DNA of 64,000 nt from Fodinibacter luteus (GTDB lineage: Bacteria; Actinomycetota; Actinomycetes; Actinomycetales; Dermatophilaceae), in NCBI RefSeq assembly GCF_039541575.1, contig NZ_BAABGM010000020.1:1-64000 (forward strand). Reading direction: 5' to 3'. The notes below the pieces were generated by a model. The model was not told the DNA's origin and did not search any database. It saw only the letters and a program-made list of their open reading frames with translations. Within the stretch, counting starts at the first letter, position 1. Each line of letters begins with the position of its first letter. This document shows positions 53,688-62,497 of this stretch, in pieces. Both the position numbers and the translations under genes were made by a program.

Positions 53688-54416
53688 TCACCGCAGGCGA
53701 GCGAGATCCCGTCGGACGTAGCGCAGGTGCGCCCACTCCTCCTCCAGGATCACCCGAACGCAGTCACCGACGCTGGGACGCCAGTCACCGCCCCAGGGGT
53801 CCTCGCGCTCCTCCGCGAGCAGATCCGCGGTGACCGTGGAGAGGAAGTCGGTCAGCTGCTGCTGTCGCTCCGTACGCACCGCGAGGATCTCGTCGTAGGC
53901 CGGCGGGTCGGCCCGGAAGATCGACGTGTCGAAGCCCATCTCGTCGGCTCCGGTGAAGACCTGGCCGATCTCGTGGAACGGCTGCGGCATCCGCAGGACC
54001 GCTCCGCGCAGCCAGGCGTCGGTCGCCAGGACGAGGTGGCGCAGGGTCTGCGCCATGGACCACTCGTCCTCGACGTGCGCGTCCACCAGGCCCGGCGGCG
54101 TGCCCTCCACCGTGCTCTGCCACGCGGCCTGCACCGCGACCCAGCCCTCGCGCAGCCCTTCGGGGGTGCGCGCCTTCTGCAGCTCGCGGCCCGGGAACTG
54201 CCGGTTGAGCTCGGCCTCCACCAGCGGCACCACGTCGACCCCGTTCACGACGAGGCTGCCGAAGAACAGGTCGTGGCTGTCGATGTCGAGGCCGTTCACG
54301 TCGACGCTGCGCATCGTCACACCGCTGACGTCGGAGAAGCGCACGGTGGCCCCCTTGAAGCTGGCCCTGACGAAGGTCGCGCCCTCGAACTGCTTCGTGC
54401 CTGAGTAGGTCGTCAT
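53688..54416 (-). CDS. Pentapeptide-like plus DinB_2 domain protein
   Basis: 242 residues from ATG 54416. The first 65 residues form pentapeptide-like turns (FEGATFVRASFKGATVRFSD, VTMRSVDVNGLDI). The rest is a DinB-type four-helix bundle with the His residues expected for a metal site (LRHLVLATDAWL, EWAHLRYVRRDL). DinB-family proteins act in thiol transfer or have unknown roles. It is convergent with the PucR gene and divergent from the APH-like gene at 54523. Confidence 0.78.
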   Translation of the reverse strand: MTTYSGTKQFEGATFVRASFKGATVRFSDVSGVTMRSVDVNGLDIDSHDLFFGSLVVNGVDVVPLVEAELNRQFPGRELQKARTPEGLREGWVAVQAAWQSTVEGTPPGLVDAHVEDEWSMAQTLRHLVLATDAWLRGAVLRMPQPFHEIGQVFTGADEMGFDTSIFRADPPAYDEILAVRTERQQQLTDFLSTVTADLLAEEREDPWGGDWRPSVGDCVRVILEEEWAHLRYVRRDLARLR

Positions 54417-54522
54417 CGCTCCATCATCACCGCCGCGGGGGACAGGCGTGGGCGACAGGTGCGCGCCCCTCGAGTCACGCAAGGGGGGTGCGGGGCGCAG
54501 CGCGAGCCGCTACAACTTGACG

Positions 54523-55455
54523 GTGACCGACCTCTGGACCGACCCCGAGTGGCTTGCCGGTGCCCAGGCGTGGGTCGATGAGCAGACCGCCGCGCTCGGG
54601 CTGGAGCGCACCGGCGACGCCGAGCAGCCGCACGTCCGGGTCTGGTCGACCGTGCTCAGGGTCCCGACGACCACCGGGCCGGTGTGGTTCAAGGCCAACC
54701 ACGGTCCCCTCCGGCACGAAGCGGCACTGGTGACGCTGCTCGCCGACCGCGTCCCCGACCGGGTCGAGCCGCTCCTGGCCGCCGACCTCGACCGCGGCTG
54801 GATGCTCATGCGCGACGCGGGGCAGCGGATGCGTGAGCTGGTCGTTGTCGAGGCGAGCCTGGAGCGGTGGCACCCCGTCCTGGACTCGGTGGCGCGGATC
54901 AGCATCGCGATGGAGGACGACGTCGACGCCCTCCTCGCGATGGGTGTCCCCGACCTGCGGCTGGCCACCCTGCCGGCGCGCTACGCCGCGCTCGTGGAGG
55001 AGGTCGACGCCGCGCCTCCCTTCCGCGCCGCGACCGGCCGGGTGGCCGAGCTGTGCGAGCGGCTCGCGGCCTACGGCATCCGTGACTCCGTGCAGCACGA
55101 CGACCTGCACGACGGGCAGGTCTTCGTGCGCGCAGGTCGCCACTGGGTCGTCGACTGGGGCGACGCCTGTGTCTCCCACCCGTTCTTCGTGCTGGCCGTC
55201 GCGCTGGAGGGGCAGATCGCCTTTGGCCTGGACGACGTGGAGAGCTCCGTGGACACCGGACCGTTCCGCGACTCGTTCCTCGCGCCCTATGCGGCCGCCC
55301 ACCCCGACCTCTCGCACGCCGACCTGGTGGAGGCCTCGCGCCTGGCGACCCGGCTGGGCTGGGCGGCCCGAGCGGTCAACGGGCATCTCCCCGCCGACCC
55401 GGAGAGCACCCGGCGGCGGCTGGAGATGTTCCTCGACGGCCGGGTGGGGCACTGA
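54523..55455 (+). CDS. Aminoglycoside-phosphotransferase-family kinase
   Basis: 310 residues from GTG 54523. Kinase-like fold with the ATP-binding Lys in VWFKANHG, the catalytic loop HDDLHDGQVFV (about 189-199; the usual final Asn is Gln) and the Mg-binding VVDWGDACVSHPFF. The acceptor is unknown; many such proteins phosphorylate metabolites rather than antibiotics. TACAAC ends six bases before the GTG, suggesting a leaderless transcript; TTG 54517 is an alternative start. Confidence 0.8.
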   Translation: MTDLWTDPEWLAGAQAWVDEQTAALGLERTGDAEQPHVRVWSTVLRVPTTTGPVWFKANHGPLRHEAALVTLLADRVPDRVEPLLAADLDRGWMLMRDAGQRMRELVVVEASLERWHPVLDSVARISIAMEDDVDALLAMGVPDLRLATLPARYAALVEEVDAAPPFRAATGRVAELCERLAAYGIRDSVQHDDLHDGQVFVRAGRHWVVDWGDACVSHPFFVLAVALEGQIAFGLDDVESSVDTGPFRDSFLAPYAAAHPDLSHADLVEASRLATRLGWAARAVNGHLPADPESTRRRLEMFLDGRVGH

Positions 55456-55595
55456 GGCGGTGGACGGGGAAGCGCGGTCGTTCGCTACGGCTGCGGAACC
55501 GAGGGGTTGCGCGCGCCTGGCCCACGAAGCAGAGTGTCTCTCTCGACCAGCGTCCACCGTCGACTCGGCCCGCGGCGGCTGAGAGGAGGGGTTCC

Positions 55596-56549
55596 TTGCC
55601 CGAGCTCGAGCTGGTGGACCTGGACAAGTCCTACGGCGAGATCCATGCACTGCGCGACATGAGCCTCACGGTCGGGTCCGGCGAGATCTTCGGCTTCGTC
55701 GGATCGAACGGCGCCGGCAAGACCACGGCGATGCGGATCGCTGTGGGGGTGCTTGCCGCGGATGCCGGCACGGTCCGGTGGGCGGGGCAGCCGGTCGGCC
55801 TCGCGGTGAGCAGCCGGATCGGCTACATGCCCGAGGAACGCGGCCTCTACCCCCGCATGCGGGTGGGCAGCCAGCTCCGCTATCTCGCCAGGCTGCACGG
55901 CAGGAGCCCGGCCCAGGCCGAGGAGGCGGTGCAGCGCTGGACGCACGTCCTCGGCATCTCGAGCCGTCTGGACGACGAGGTCCAGAAGCTGTCGTTGGGT
56001 AACCAGCAGCGGGTGCAGCTGTGCGCGGCGCTCGTCTTCGAGCCGGACATTCTCATCCTCGACGAACCGTTCTCCGGGCTGGACCCCGTCGCCGTCGACG
56101 TGATGAGCCAGGTGCTCCGGGAGCGAGCCGATGCCGGTGTCCCAGTGCTGTTCTCCTCGCACCAGCTCGACCTCGTCGAGCGGCTCTGTGACCGTGTCGG
56201 CATCATCAAGGACGGCTCGATGGTCGCCGTCGGGTCGATCGACGAGCTGCGAGGCCGCGGCGGGCTCCGGTGGCAGGTCGAGGGCCCTGCCGCGGACACG
56301 GGTTGGCCGGAGAGAGTGCCCGGGGCTCGCGTCCTCAGCAGCCGGGGGTCACTCACCGTCGTCGAGGTGGACCGACCGGGCCAGGCGGACGACGCGGGCC
56401 AGGAGCTGCTGCAGGCCGCACTGGCGGTCGGCCCGGTCGATGCGTTCGGTCCGGTCCGGCCGCACCTCGTCGAGCTGTACCGGCACGCGGTCAGCGACTC
56501 CGGCGGTCCGCCCACGGGCGACCGAGTCGACGAGGGCGCGCGTCGATGA
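55596..56549 (+). CDS. ABC-2 exporter ATP-binding protein
   Basis: 317 residues from TTG 55596, preceded by GAGGAGG. Walker A GSNGAGKTT (about 36-44), Q-loop region, signature LSLGNQQRVQL, Walker B ILILDEPFSGLDP and the H-loop in FSSHQLDLVERL are intact. The signature is LSLGNQQR, as in NatA-like exporters. A 100-residue C-terminal domain follows. It overlaps the permease gene (ATGA at 56546). Confidence 0.93.
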   Translation: MPELELVDLDKSYGEIHALRDMSLTVGSGEIFGFVGSNGAGKTTAMRIAVGVLAADAGTVRWAGQPVGLAVSSRIGYMPEERGLYPRMRVGSQLRYLARLHGRSPAQAEEAVQRWTHVLGISSRLDDEVQKLSLGNQQRVQLCAALVFEPDILILDEPFSGLDPVAVDVMSQVLRERADAGVPVLFSSHQLDLVERLCDRVGIIKDGSMVAVGSIDELRGRGGLRWQVEGPAADTGWPERVPGARVLSSRGSLTVVEVDRPGQADDAGQELLQAALAVGPVDAFGPVRPHLVELYRHAVSDSGGPPTGDRVDEGARR

Positions 56550-57733
56550 GCGCGCTCGAGACGATCCGCCTCGTCGCGGGCCGCGAGATCAGCACCCGCG
56601 TCCGGTCCAGGTCCTTCCTGTGGACCACGGGTCTGCTCGTCGCGGCGATCGTGGCTGGCGGCGTCATCCTGGACCTCGCCCTCGGGTCCTCCTCGGCCGC
56701 GAGCGTCGCGGTGACCCCGCGTACCCAGCCGCTGGCGCAGCCCCTGCAGGACATCGCCCGCGCGAACGACGAGACCGTCAGGGTCATCCAGGTGGACGAC
56801 GATGCCGCTGCGCAGGCCGCCGTCGCGGACGAGGATGCCGACGCAGCGCTGACCGGGGGCCCGACGGACTTCACCGTCGTCGTGCGAACCCAGCCCGACC
56901 CCGAGCAGTACGCGATGCTGACGGTGCTGCGTCAGCAAGCCGCACTCCGGGCCGCCGTCGCCGACCTCGGAGGCGACCCGGCGCAGGTGGCCGAGCAGCT
57001 GGCCTCGGCCACCGTGAAGATCCGGACCCTCGATCCGGAGCCAGAGCGCGACGGTGGGCAGATCGCGGCAGGCTACGTGGCCGGCATCCTGCTGTTCCTG
57101 GCCCTTCAGACGACCGCACAGCTCGTCTCGCAAGGCGTCGTCGAGGAGAAGTCCACCCGGGTCGTCGAGCTGTTGCTCAGCACCATCCGGCCCTGGCAGC
57201 TCATGACCGGAAAGGTGCTCGGCATCGGGGTCATCGGCCTGCTCCAGGTGGTCGCCGTCATCGTCGCCGCGGCCGGCACCGCCCTGGCCCTGGGGCTGCT
57301 CGACACCAGCAGCCTCGACCTGGGCGCCACCATCGCCTGGGCGCTGGTGTGGTTCGTCGTCGGGTTCATCACGTACTCGTTGGCCCTGGCGGCCCTGGCC
57401 TCGCTCGTCTCCCGGCAGGAGGACGTCGCCTCGGTCACCGCACCGGTGCTCGTGATCATGGCCATCCCCTACGTCATCGGGATCAGCATCGCCCCGTGGA
57501 ACCCGACGAGCCCGGTCGTCGTGGCACTGAGCTACATCCCGTTCGCCGCACCCATGGTCATGCCGATGCGGATCGCGCTCGGGGCCGTCGAGAACTGGGA
57601 GATCATCCTGTCCCTCGCGCTCTCCCTCGTCGTGATCCCCGTGCTCGTCTGGGGTGCCGGACGGATCTACTCCAACGCAGTGCTCCGCACCGGGGCCCGG
57701 GTCCGCCTGCGTGACGCGCTGCGCGTGGGCTGA
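56546..57733 (+). CDS. ABC-2 type permease (NatB-like)
   Basis: 395 residues. First helix about 24-46, a large extracytoplasmic domain to about 165, then five to six helices. Between them, TTAQLVSQGVVEEKSTRVVELLLSTIRPWQLMTGKVLG is the signature of NatB-like Na+/drug export permeases. It pairs with the ATPase just upstream; the substrate is unknown. It converges on the tyrosine phenol-lyase gene. Confidence 0.9.
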   Translation: MSALETIRLVAGREISTRVRSRSFLWTTGLLVAAIVAGGVILDLALGSSSAASVAVTPRTQPLAQPLQDIARANDETVRVIQVDDDAAAQAAVADEDADAALTGGPTDFTVVVRTQPDPEQYAMLTVLRQQAALRAAVADLGGDPAQVAEQLASATVKIRTLDPEPERDGGQIAAGYVAGILLFLALQTTAQLVSQGVVEEKSTRVVELLLSTIRPWQLMTGKVLGIGVIGLLQVVAVIVAAAGTALALGLLDTSSLDLGATIAWALVWFVVGFITYSLALAALASLVSRQEDVASVTAPVLVIMAIPYVIGISIAPWNPTSPVVVALSYIPFAAPMVMPMRIALGAVENWEIILSLALSLVVIPVLVWGAGRIYSNAVLRTGARVRLRDALRVG

Positions 57734-57837
57734 CGGTCAGGGTCCACCGCGCCGGCCGGGGTCGCGGCCGGAGGAATGGACGACCAAGGCCACTCCGATG
57801 CCGGTTCGCGTCGCGGCGTCGCGGCGCCGCGGGCCGT

Positions 57838-57860
57838 GGCGTCAGGCGCACCGTGACGCC
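57838..57860. terminator. Hairpin between convergent ABC and phenol-lyase genes
   Basis: GGCGTCA and TGACGCC form a 7-bp stem with a 9-nt loop just before the phenol-lyase stop at 57868. Confidence 0.4.
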
Positions 57861-57867
57861 TCGCGAC

Positions 57868-59310
57868 TCAGGCGAGCGCCGCGAGCGCCGCGGTGTCCCG
57901 CCCCCCACGCTCCAGTCCGGCCATCGAGCCGTCGACGTCAGGGGCGATGGGCGCGAAGCGGGACGTGAAGAACCGCAGCGTCGGCGACTCGTAGACGAAC
58001 TCGAGCCCCCCGATGTCCCGCCGCCGCTCGTGCACACGGATCACCGAGTCCGCCACGACGTCCATGTGGGAGTTGGTGTAGACCCGCCGCGGGATGGTGA
58101 GGCGGACGAGCTCCAGCTTCGGGTGGCGGTTGCGGCCCTGGTCGTCCCGCCCCGCGGAGACGATGCCGCGCTCCATGGCTCGCACCCCGGAGTCGAGGTA
58201 GATCTCGGCCGCCAGGCTCTGGGCGGGGAGCTCGTCCTGGGACAGGTGGTCGAGGAAGGCGGCGGCGTCGAGGAACACCGCATGGCCCCCGGTGGGACGG
58301 ACGATCGGCACCCCCGCTGCGCTGAGTCGCTCGCCCAGGTACGCGACCTGGCCGATGCGGTGGGTCAGGTAGTCGTCGTCGAGCGCCTCGTGCAGACCGA
58401 CCGCCATCGCATCGAGGTCGCGACCGGCGAGCCCGCCGTAGGTGGGCATGCCCTCGTACACGACGACGAGCTCACGAGCCTTGAGCAGGATCCGCTCGTC
58501 GCGCATGGCGAGGAAGCCGCCGATGTTGACGAGGCAGTCCTTCTTGCCCGACATCGTGAGTCCGTCGACGTGGGAGAGCATCTCCCTGGCGATGGAGGCG
58601 CTCGAGCGGTCGGCGTAGCCGGGCTCGCGGTGCTTGATGAACCAGGCGTTCTCGGCCAGGCGCGTCGCGTCGGACCACAGGATGATCCCGTGCCGGTCGC
58701 ACACCTCGCGGACGGCTCGCAGGTTCTCCATCGACACGGGCTGCCCGCCGGCCATGTTGACCGTGACGGCGACGTTGACGTACGCGATGTTCTCGGCGCC
58801 CACCTTCGCGACGAGGGCCTCGAGCTTGCCGATGTCGATGTTGCCCTTGAACGGGTGCAGGGAGCCGGGGTCGTGGGCCTCGTCGATGATGACGTCGTGG
58901 AAGGTGCCCCCGGCGAGCTCCTGGTGCAGGCGGGTCGTGGTGAAGTACATGTTCCCCGGCACGTGCTGGCCGGGCCGGATGAGGATCTTCGAGATGAGGT
59001 GCTCCGCTCCCCGGCCCTGGTGGGTCGGGCACACGTAGGGGAAGCCGTAGTTGTCGCGCACGGCCGCCACGAGGTGGTCGAAGGACCGGGCTCCCGCGTA
59101 GGCCTCGTCGCCGAGCATCAGGGCGCTCCACTGCCGGTCACTCATCGCCGACGTGCCCGAGTCGGTGAGGAGGTCGATGTAGACGTCGTCGCTGCGGAGC
59201 AGGAAGGTGTTGTACCCCGCTGCCCGGATGGCCTCTTCACGCTGGGCACGAGTGGTCAGCGTGATGGGCTCGACCATCTTGATCCGGTAGGGCTCCGCGA
59301 TTGCAGCCAT
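57868..59310 (-). CDS. tpl: Tyrosine phenol-lyase
   Basis: 480 residues from ATG 59310, slightly longer than the 456-residue Citrobacter enzyme. A PLP enzyme of the beta-eliminating lyase family that splits L-tyrosine to phenol, pyruvate and ammonia. Tryptophanase is excluded by the substrate residue: TMSGKKDC places the PLP Lys at 257, and AMERGIVSAGR gives Arg381, the phenol-lyase residue (Ile in tryptophanase). YFTTTRLHQE and LRFFTSRF (Phe447-448) also match. Numbering coincides with the Citrobacter enzyme at Lys257 and Arg381. No tyrosine permease adjoins it; a palindrome at 59415 may be its operator. Confidence 0.92.
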   Translation of the reverse strand: MAAIAEPYRIKMVEPITLTTRAQREEAIRAAGYNTFLLRSDDVYIDLLTDSGTSAMSDRQWSALMLGDEAYAGARSFDHLVAAVRDNYGFPYVCPTHQGRGAEHLISKILIRPGQHVPGNMYFTTTRLHQELAGGTFHDVIIDEAHDPGSLHPFKGNIDIGKLEALVAKVGAENIAYVNVAVTVNMAGGQPVSMENLRAVREVCDRHGIILWSDATRLAENAWFIKHREPGYADRSSASIAREMLSHVDGLTMSGKKDCLVNIGGFLAMRDERILLKARELVVVYEGMPTYGGLAGRDLDAMAVGLHEALDDDYLTHRIGQVAYLGERLSAAGVPIVRPTGGHAVFLDAAAFLDHLSQDELPAQSLAAEIYLDSGVRAMERGIVSAGRDDQGRNRHPKLELVRLTIPRRVYTNSHMDVVADSVIRVHERRRDIGGLEFVYESPTLRFFTSRFAPIAPDVDGSMAGLERGGRDTAALAALA

Positions 59311-59414
59311 GGTGGTCCTCTCTCGACGGGACAGCCGCCGACGTGTCTTCCCTGTGCACATCAGCCTGTCCTTCCGCATCGAGCCGTGCAATCCGTCCAC
59401 TTCTAGTGACTCAC

Positions 59415-59424
59415 TGTGTACACA
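59415..59424. promoter_or_regulatory. GntR-like palindrome
   Basis: TGTGTACACA, within ACTGTGTACACAATG, is a perfect 10-bp palindrome of GntR type. It lies 105 bp upstream of the phenol-lyase start and about 120 bp upstream of the divergent gene at 59547. No GntR gene is in the window. Confidence 0.45.
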
Positions 59425-59546
59425 ATGGGGGTCCAGGTTGGCAGCTGGCTGGGCAGGATGAGTGATTCAGGAGGCCAGGCCGGAGTCGGGACCACCGTGC
59501 CAGAGCCCCGGGGCGCGCACGAGCGTGCTGACCCATACTGCGAGCC

Positions 59547-60863
59547 ATGGACCCGCGCCCGGAGACCGCTCCCCAGCCACGGGCGACGAGCGCCGTCGTG
59601 GTCACCGCGGAGTCGGGGCACCGGTCCCGCTCACTCCAGCCGACCGTGCTGCGGCGGGTGGGCGGCGTGACTCTGCTCGACCGCACGGTCAAGGTGCTGT
59701 GCGAGGCAGGAGTGACCCGGATCGTGGTGGTGTCCGGCTACCGGAGCGAGGACGTGGCGGCGACCATCCACTCCCACCGCCTCCCGGTCGAGCTGGTCGT
59801 CAACCCGGACTGGCAGCGGGGCACGTCGACCTCGGTGCTGGCGGGCCTCCGGCAGGTCGACGAGGACCGCTGCCTGGTCGTCATGGGCGACCACGTGTTC
59901 GAGGCCGACGACGTCCGGCGACTGATGGCCGCACCGGGTCGCAACGTGCTGGCCGTCGACCGTGACCCACAGCGCCAGGTCGGCGGCCTGGGAGGGGTGC
60001 CCCCCGTTCGGGTGCGGACCGCGGCCGACGGCCGACTGCTCGAGCTGTCAGCCGACCTCAAGGAGTACGCCGCGGTCGACGCCGGCCTGAGCTCCGTGCA
60101 CGTCGCCGACGTCCTGGCCGCGACCGCCGGCGCACCGGCGATGCCGTGGGCCGCCGTGCGGCGGCGGATGCTCGACCACGGGTTCGAGATGACCACCTGT
60201 GACTTCACCGGGCTCTGGGCGGCCGTCGACACACCCGGTGGGGTGCGGGCCCTGGAGCGGGCGATGTGGCACCGGTACGGGCCCAAGCCGACCGACCAGA
60301 TCATCGCCCGGACCGTCAACCGGCGCATCTCGGGACCCCTGACCCGCCAGCTGCTGCGGACCGGGCTCAGCCCGCAGGTGGCGACGTTGCTCGCCTTTTC
60401 CACCACGCTTATCGCGTCCGGCCTGATCGCGGTGGGCGACCGGTGGGCGATGGCCGCGGGCGGGCTCGGCGTCCTGCTCGGCTCCGCCCTCGACGGCGTC
60501 GACGGCGAGCTCGCACGAGTCAGCGGCCGGGCCTCGCGCCGCGGCGCCGCGCTGGACACGCTGCTGGACCGCTATGCCGACCTCGCCGTCGTCGTCGGCC
60601 TCGTCATCGGCGCCGGCCACACCGAGACCGCGTGGGCCTGGGGGTTCGCCGCGGCGTGCGGCTGCCTGCTGATCCCCTACATCCACGCGGTGGGCCGGGA
60701 CACCGGCGTGCGGTTGCTCTTCCGGCGCGAGGTCCGGCTGCTGATCTTCGCCCTGGCGGCGATCGGCGGCCTACCGCTGTGGGGGCTGGCTGTCGTCGCC
60801 ATCGCGGCCAACCTCGACACGGCGCGCGGCGTGGTGCTGCTCCTGCGCGCGATGCACACCTGA
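59547..60863 (+). CDS. Nucleotidyltransferase / CDP-alcohol phosphotransferase fusion (IPCT-DIPPS-like)
   Basis: 438 residues. The N-terminal half (about 15-245) is a MobA/sugar-1-phosphate nucleotidyltransferase fold, with VMGDHVFE as the metal-site region; the usual GG-G-R and Lys of the first loop are degenerate. The C-terminal half (about 250-438) is a membrane CDP-alcohol phosphotransferase with the complete motif D316-x2-D319G-x2-AR-x8-G333-x3-D337-x3-D341. The order matches the bifunctional inositol-1-phosphate cytidylyltransferase / di-myo-inositol-phosphate-phosphate synthase of thermophiles. Here it may make a CDP-activated polyol and transfer it to an alcohol acceptor; the product is unknown. 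Confidence 0.78.
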   Translation: MDPRPETAPQPRATSAVVVTAESGHRSRSLQPTVLRRVGGVTLLDRTVKVLCEAGVTRIVVVSGYRSEDVAATIHSHRLPVELVVNPDWQRGTSTSVLAGLRQVDEDRCLVVMGDHVFEADDVRRLMAAPGRNVLAVDRDPQRQVGGLGGVPPVRVRTAADGRLLELSADLKEYAAVDAGLSSVHVADVLAATAGAPAMPWAAVRRRMLDHGFEMTTCDFTGLWAAVDTPGGVRALERAMWHRYGPKPTDQIIARTVNRRISGPLTRQLLRTGLSPQVATLLAFSTTLIASGLIAVGDRWAMAAGGLGVLLGSALDGVDGELARVSGRASRRGAALDTLLDRYADLAVVVGLVIGAGHTETAWAWGFAAACGCLLIPYIHAVGRDTGVRLLFRREVRLLIFALAAIGGLPLWGLAVVAIAANLDTARGVVLLLRAMHT

Positions 60864-60897
60864 CACCCGCGGACCTGACCTCAAGGGCGACATCGCC

Positions 60898-61038
60898 TCC
60901 ATCACGCATGAGTCCGGTGATGCAGAGGGCGCGACACCACGCGCCCTCTGCATCACCTGTGGCCAGATCGACCGCACGAGTGAGCAGAACATGCCCGGGA
61001 ACGAGGGCGATGCCGCGCGTGTCCTGCTCATTCGATGG
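60898..61038. repeat. 140-bp inverted repeat, left copy
   Basis: The reverse complement of this segment matches 62979-63118 over about 140 bp with roughly 17 mismatches by eye (about 88%). It contains an 18-bp hairpin (listed separately) followed by GAGTGAGCAGAACATGCCCGGG and a GTGTCCTGCTCATTCGATGGCC end. No transposase is seen between the copies. Confidence 0.85.
60916..60957. terminator. 18-bp hairpin inside the left repeat copy
   Basis: GGTGATGCAGAGGGCGCG and CGCGCCCTCTGCATCACC pair perfectly around ACACCA, 53 bp after the fusion-gene stop. In the right copy only the outer 9 bp still pair. It can act as a terminator for the fusion gene. Confidence 0.65.
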
Positions 61039-61203
61039 CCTCGAGCTCATCGGCACGTGCGCGAACATCGAGGTGCGTCACTGCGTCACTGCCGCGAGAC
61101 GGCATCCTGTCCGCGGCAGAACTGGGTGGTCGCCTCACGCCGAGACAGCGCCTCTCGGGCTTCGGACCTCATGGCGTCGTCGCGACTCGGTAGCGTGCAG
61201 GGC

Positions 61204-61641
61204 ATGCCCATCAAGCTCGATAACGTCGGCATCGCCGTGCGGGATCTCGACGCGGCGATCGACTTCTTCACCGACCTGGGGCTGACCGTTCTGGGGCGTG
61301 ACACGATCAGTGGCGAATGGGCCGACACCGCGGTTGGCCTCGACGGCAACCACGTCAACATCGCCATGCTCCAGACGCCGGACGGCACCGGTCGCCTCGA
61401 GCTCTTCGAGTACATCCACCCCGACGCCCTCGAGACCGAACCCACCCGACCGAACGAGATCGGCATGCACCGGGTCGCCTTCTCGGTCGACAACCTCGAG
61501 GTGGCCCTCGAGGTCGCCGCAGCGCACGGCTGCTACCCGCTTCGCGGCGTGGCGAGCTACGGCGACGTGTACAAGCTGACCTATGTCCGCGGTCCCAGCG
61601 GCATCATCGTGATGCTCGCGCAAGAGCTCAGGAAGGGCTGA
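61204..61641 (+). CDS. VOC-superfamily protein (glyoxalase/dioxygenase fold)
   Basis: 145 residues, a single VOC unit of two beta-alpha-beta-beta-beta modules: LDNVGIAVRDLDAAIDFFTDLGL at the start and MHRVAFSVDNLEVALEVAAAHG in the second half, with LELFEY and a late GIIVMLAQE. Metal-type His/Glu positions are partly present (HRVAF, LELFE). Substrate unknown. It lies between the two 140-bp inverted repeats. Confidence 0.82.
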   Translation: MPIKLDNVGIAVRDLDAAIDFFTDLGLTVLGRDTISGEWADTAVGLDGNHVNIAMLQTPDGTGRLELFEYIHPDALETEPTRPNEIGMHRVAFSVDNLEVALEVAAAHGCYPLRGVASYGDVYKLTYVRGPSGIIVMLAQELRKG

Positions 61642-61813
61642 CCGCCGGTCTCCCACGCCGGCGCCCTCCTGATCGTCCTCTCTGCGGAAGGTCAGGCCAG
61701 GAACGCGCCCCGCGACTGGCCGACGTGTCCGTCTCCACGCCGCCGAGGTCGGTGCCGCCAGAGTTCGGGCGGTGGCGGTGCGCTGGCATCACGTTCTTCG
61801 TACCCTGTGGGGC

Positions 61814-62119
61814 ATGGGGGTTCTCGACATGGTCGCCGGTCGCCCCGTGGGCACCCCACACGACGAGGCGCTGGCCCACGCTGGGCACGGTGTCGCGATC
61901 TACTGGCGTCCGGGGTGTCCGTACACCGCCCGGCTCCGCATCGCCGTCCGGGCGCACCGACAACAGGCCCGCTGGGTCAACATCTGGGAGGACCAGGCAG
62001 GTCGGGCCTTCGTCGCGAGTGTCAACGGCGGGGACGAGACCGTTCCGACGGTCGTCATCGACGGCGTGCCGCACACCAACCCCGAACCGGCGCTCGTCAA
62101 GGCGGCCCTGTCGAGGTGA
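61814..62119 (+). CDS. Glutaredoxin-like thiol protein with CPYT active site
   Basis: 101 residues from ATG 61814. TACCCT ends seven bases earlier, fitting a leaderless transcript; an in-frame GTG at 61772 is less likely. Thioredoxin fold with VAIYWRPGCPYT (Cys35), ETVPTVVIDG containing the cis-Pro and HTNPEPALVKAAL. The second Cys of the CxxC motif is Thr, so it is monothiol, unlike mycoredoxins (CPYC/CGYC). A role in deglutathionylation-like or mycothiol chemistry is inferred only. Confidence 0.8.
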   Translation: MGVLDMVAGRPVGTPHDEALAHAGHGVAIYWRPGCPYTARLRIAVRAHRQQARWVNIWEDQAGRAFVASVNGGDETVPTVVIDGVPHTNPEPALVKAALSR

Positions 62120-62360
62120 CACGACCGCAGCGTCGGCGGTCGACCACTGTGCGGCACTGGGCCGCCGGTCGTTTCACACTTGACACCGCGGGCCATCGCG
62201 GCGTCGAAGATGGCGCTGGCCTCATCGTTCGATCGGTGGCAGTCCCAGACTGACGAGCCGTGCACGGCCTCGAACACCGGCTCGGGGTTCTGACCGCGTC
62301 AGGCAGGTGCTGCCAGGTCGCCAGCGTCCATGGCGCAGGCATCATCATCATGGCCCCCCA

Positions 62361-62497
62361 GTCCGAGCCCTCGAGGCCTTTCAACGCGCCCGGTCACTGC
62401 TGGGCGACGAGTTGGGCGTGGGACCCGGGCCCGGAGTTGCCGGCCGTGGAGGCCAAGGTGCTGGCCCAGGACCCGTCGCTCATGGCTGCCGCGCCGA
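62361..62497 (+). pseudogene. Frameshifted remnant of a BTAD (AfsR/SARP-type) regulator
   Basis: One frame reads VRALEAFQRARSLLGDELGV and the next reads DPGPELPAVEAKVLAQDPSL, together a recognisable BTAD helical repeat segment. The junction is an extra G in GTGGGAC at 62418-62424. No DNA-binding or ATPase part is present on either side, so this is a fragment of a once larger gene. Confidence 0.6.

Noticed and set aside
57868..59310. Tryptophanase (tnaA)
   Set aside because: The residue equivalent to tryptophanase Ile is Arg381 in AMERG, and TMSGKKDC matches phenol-lyase rather than tryptophanase.
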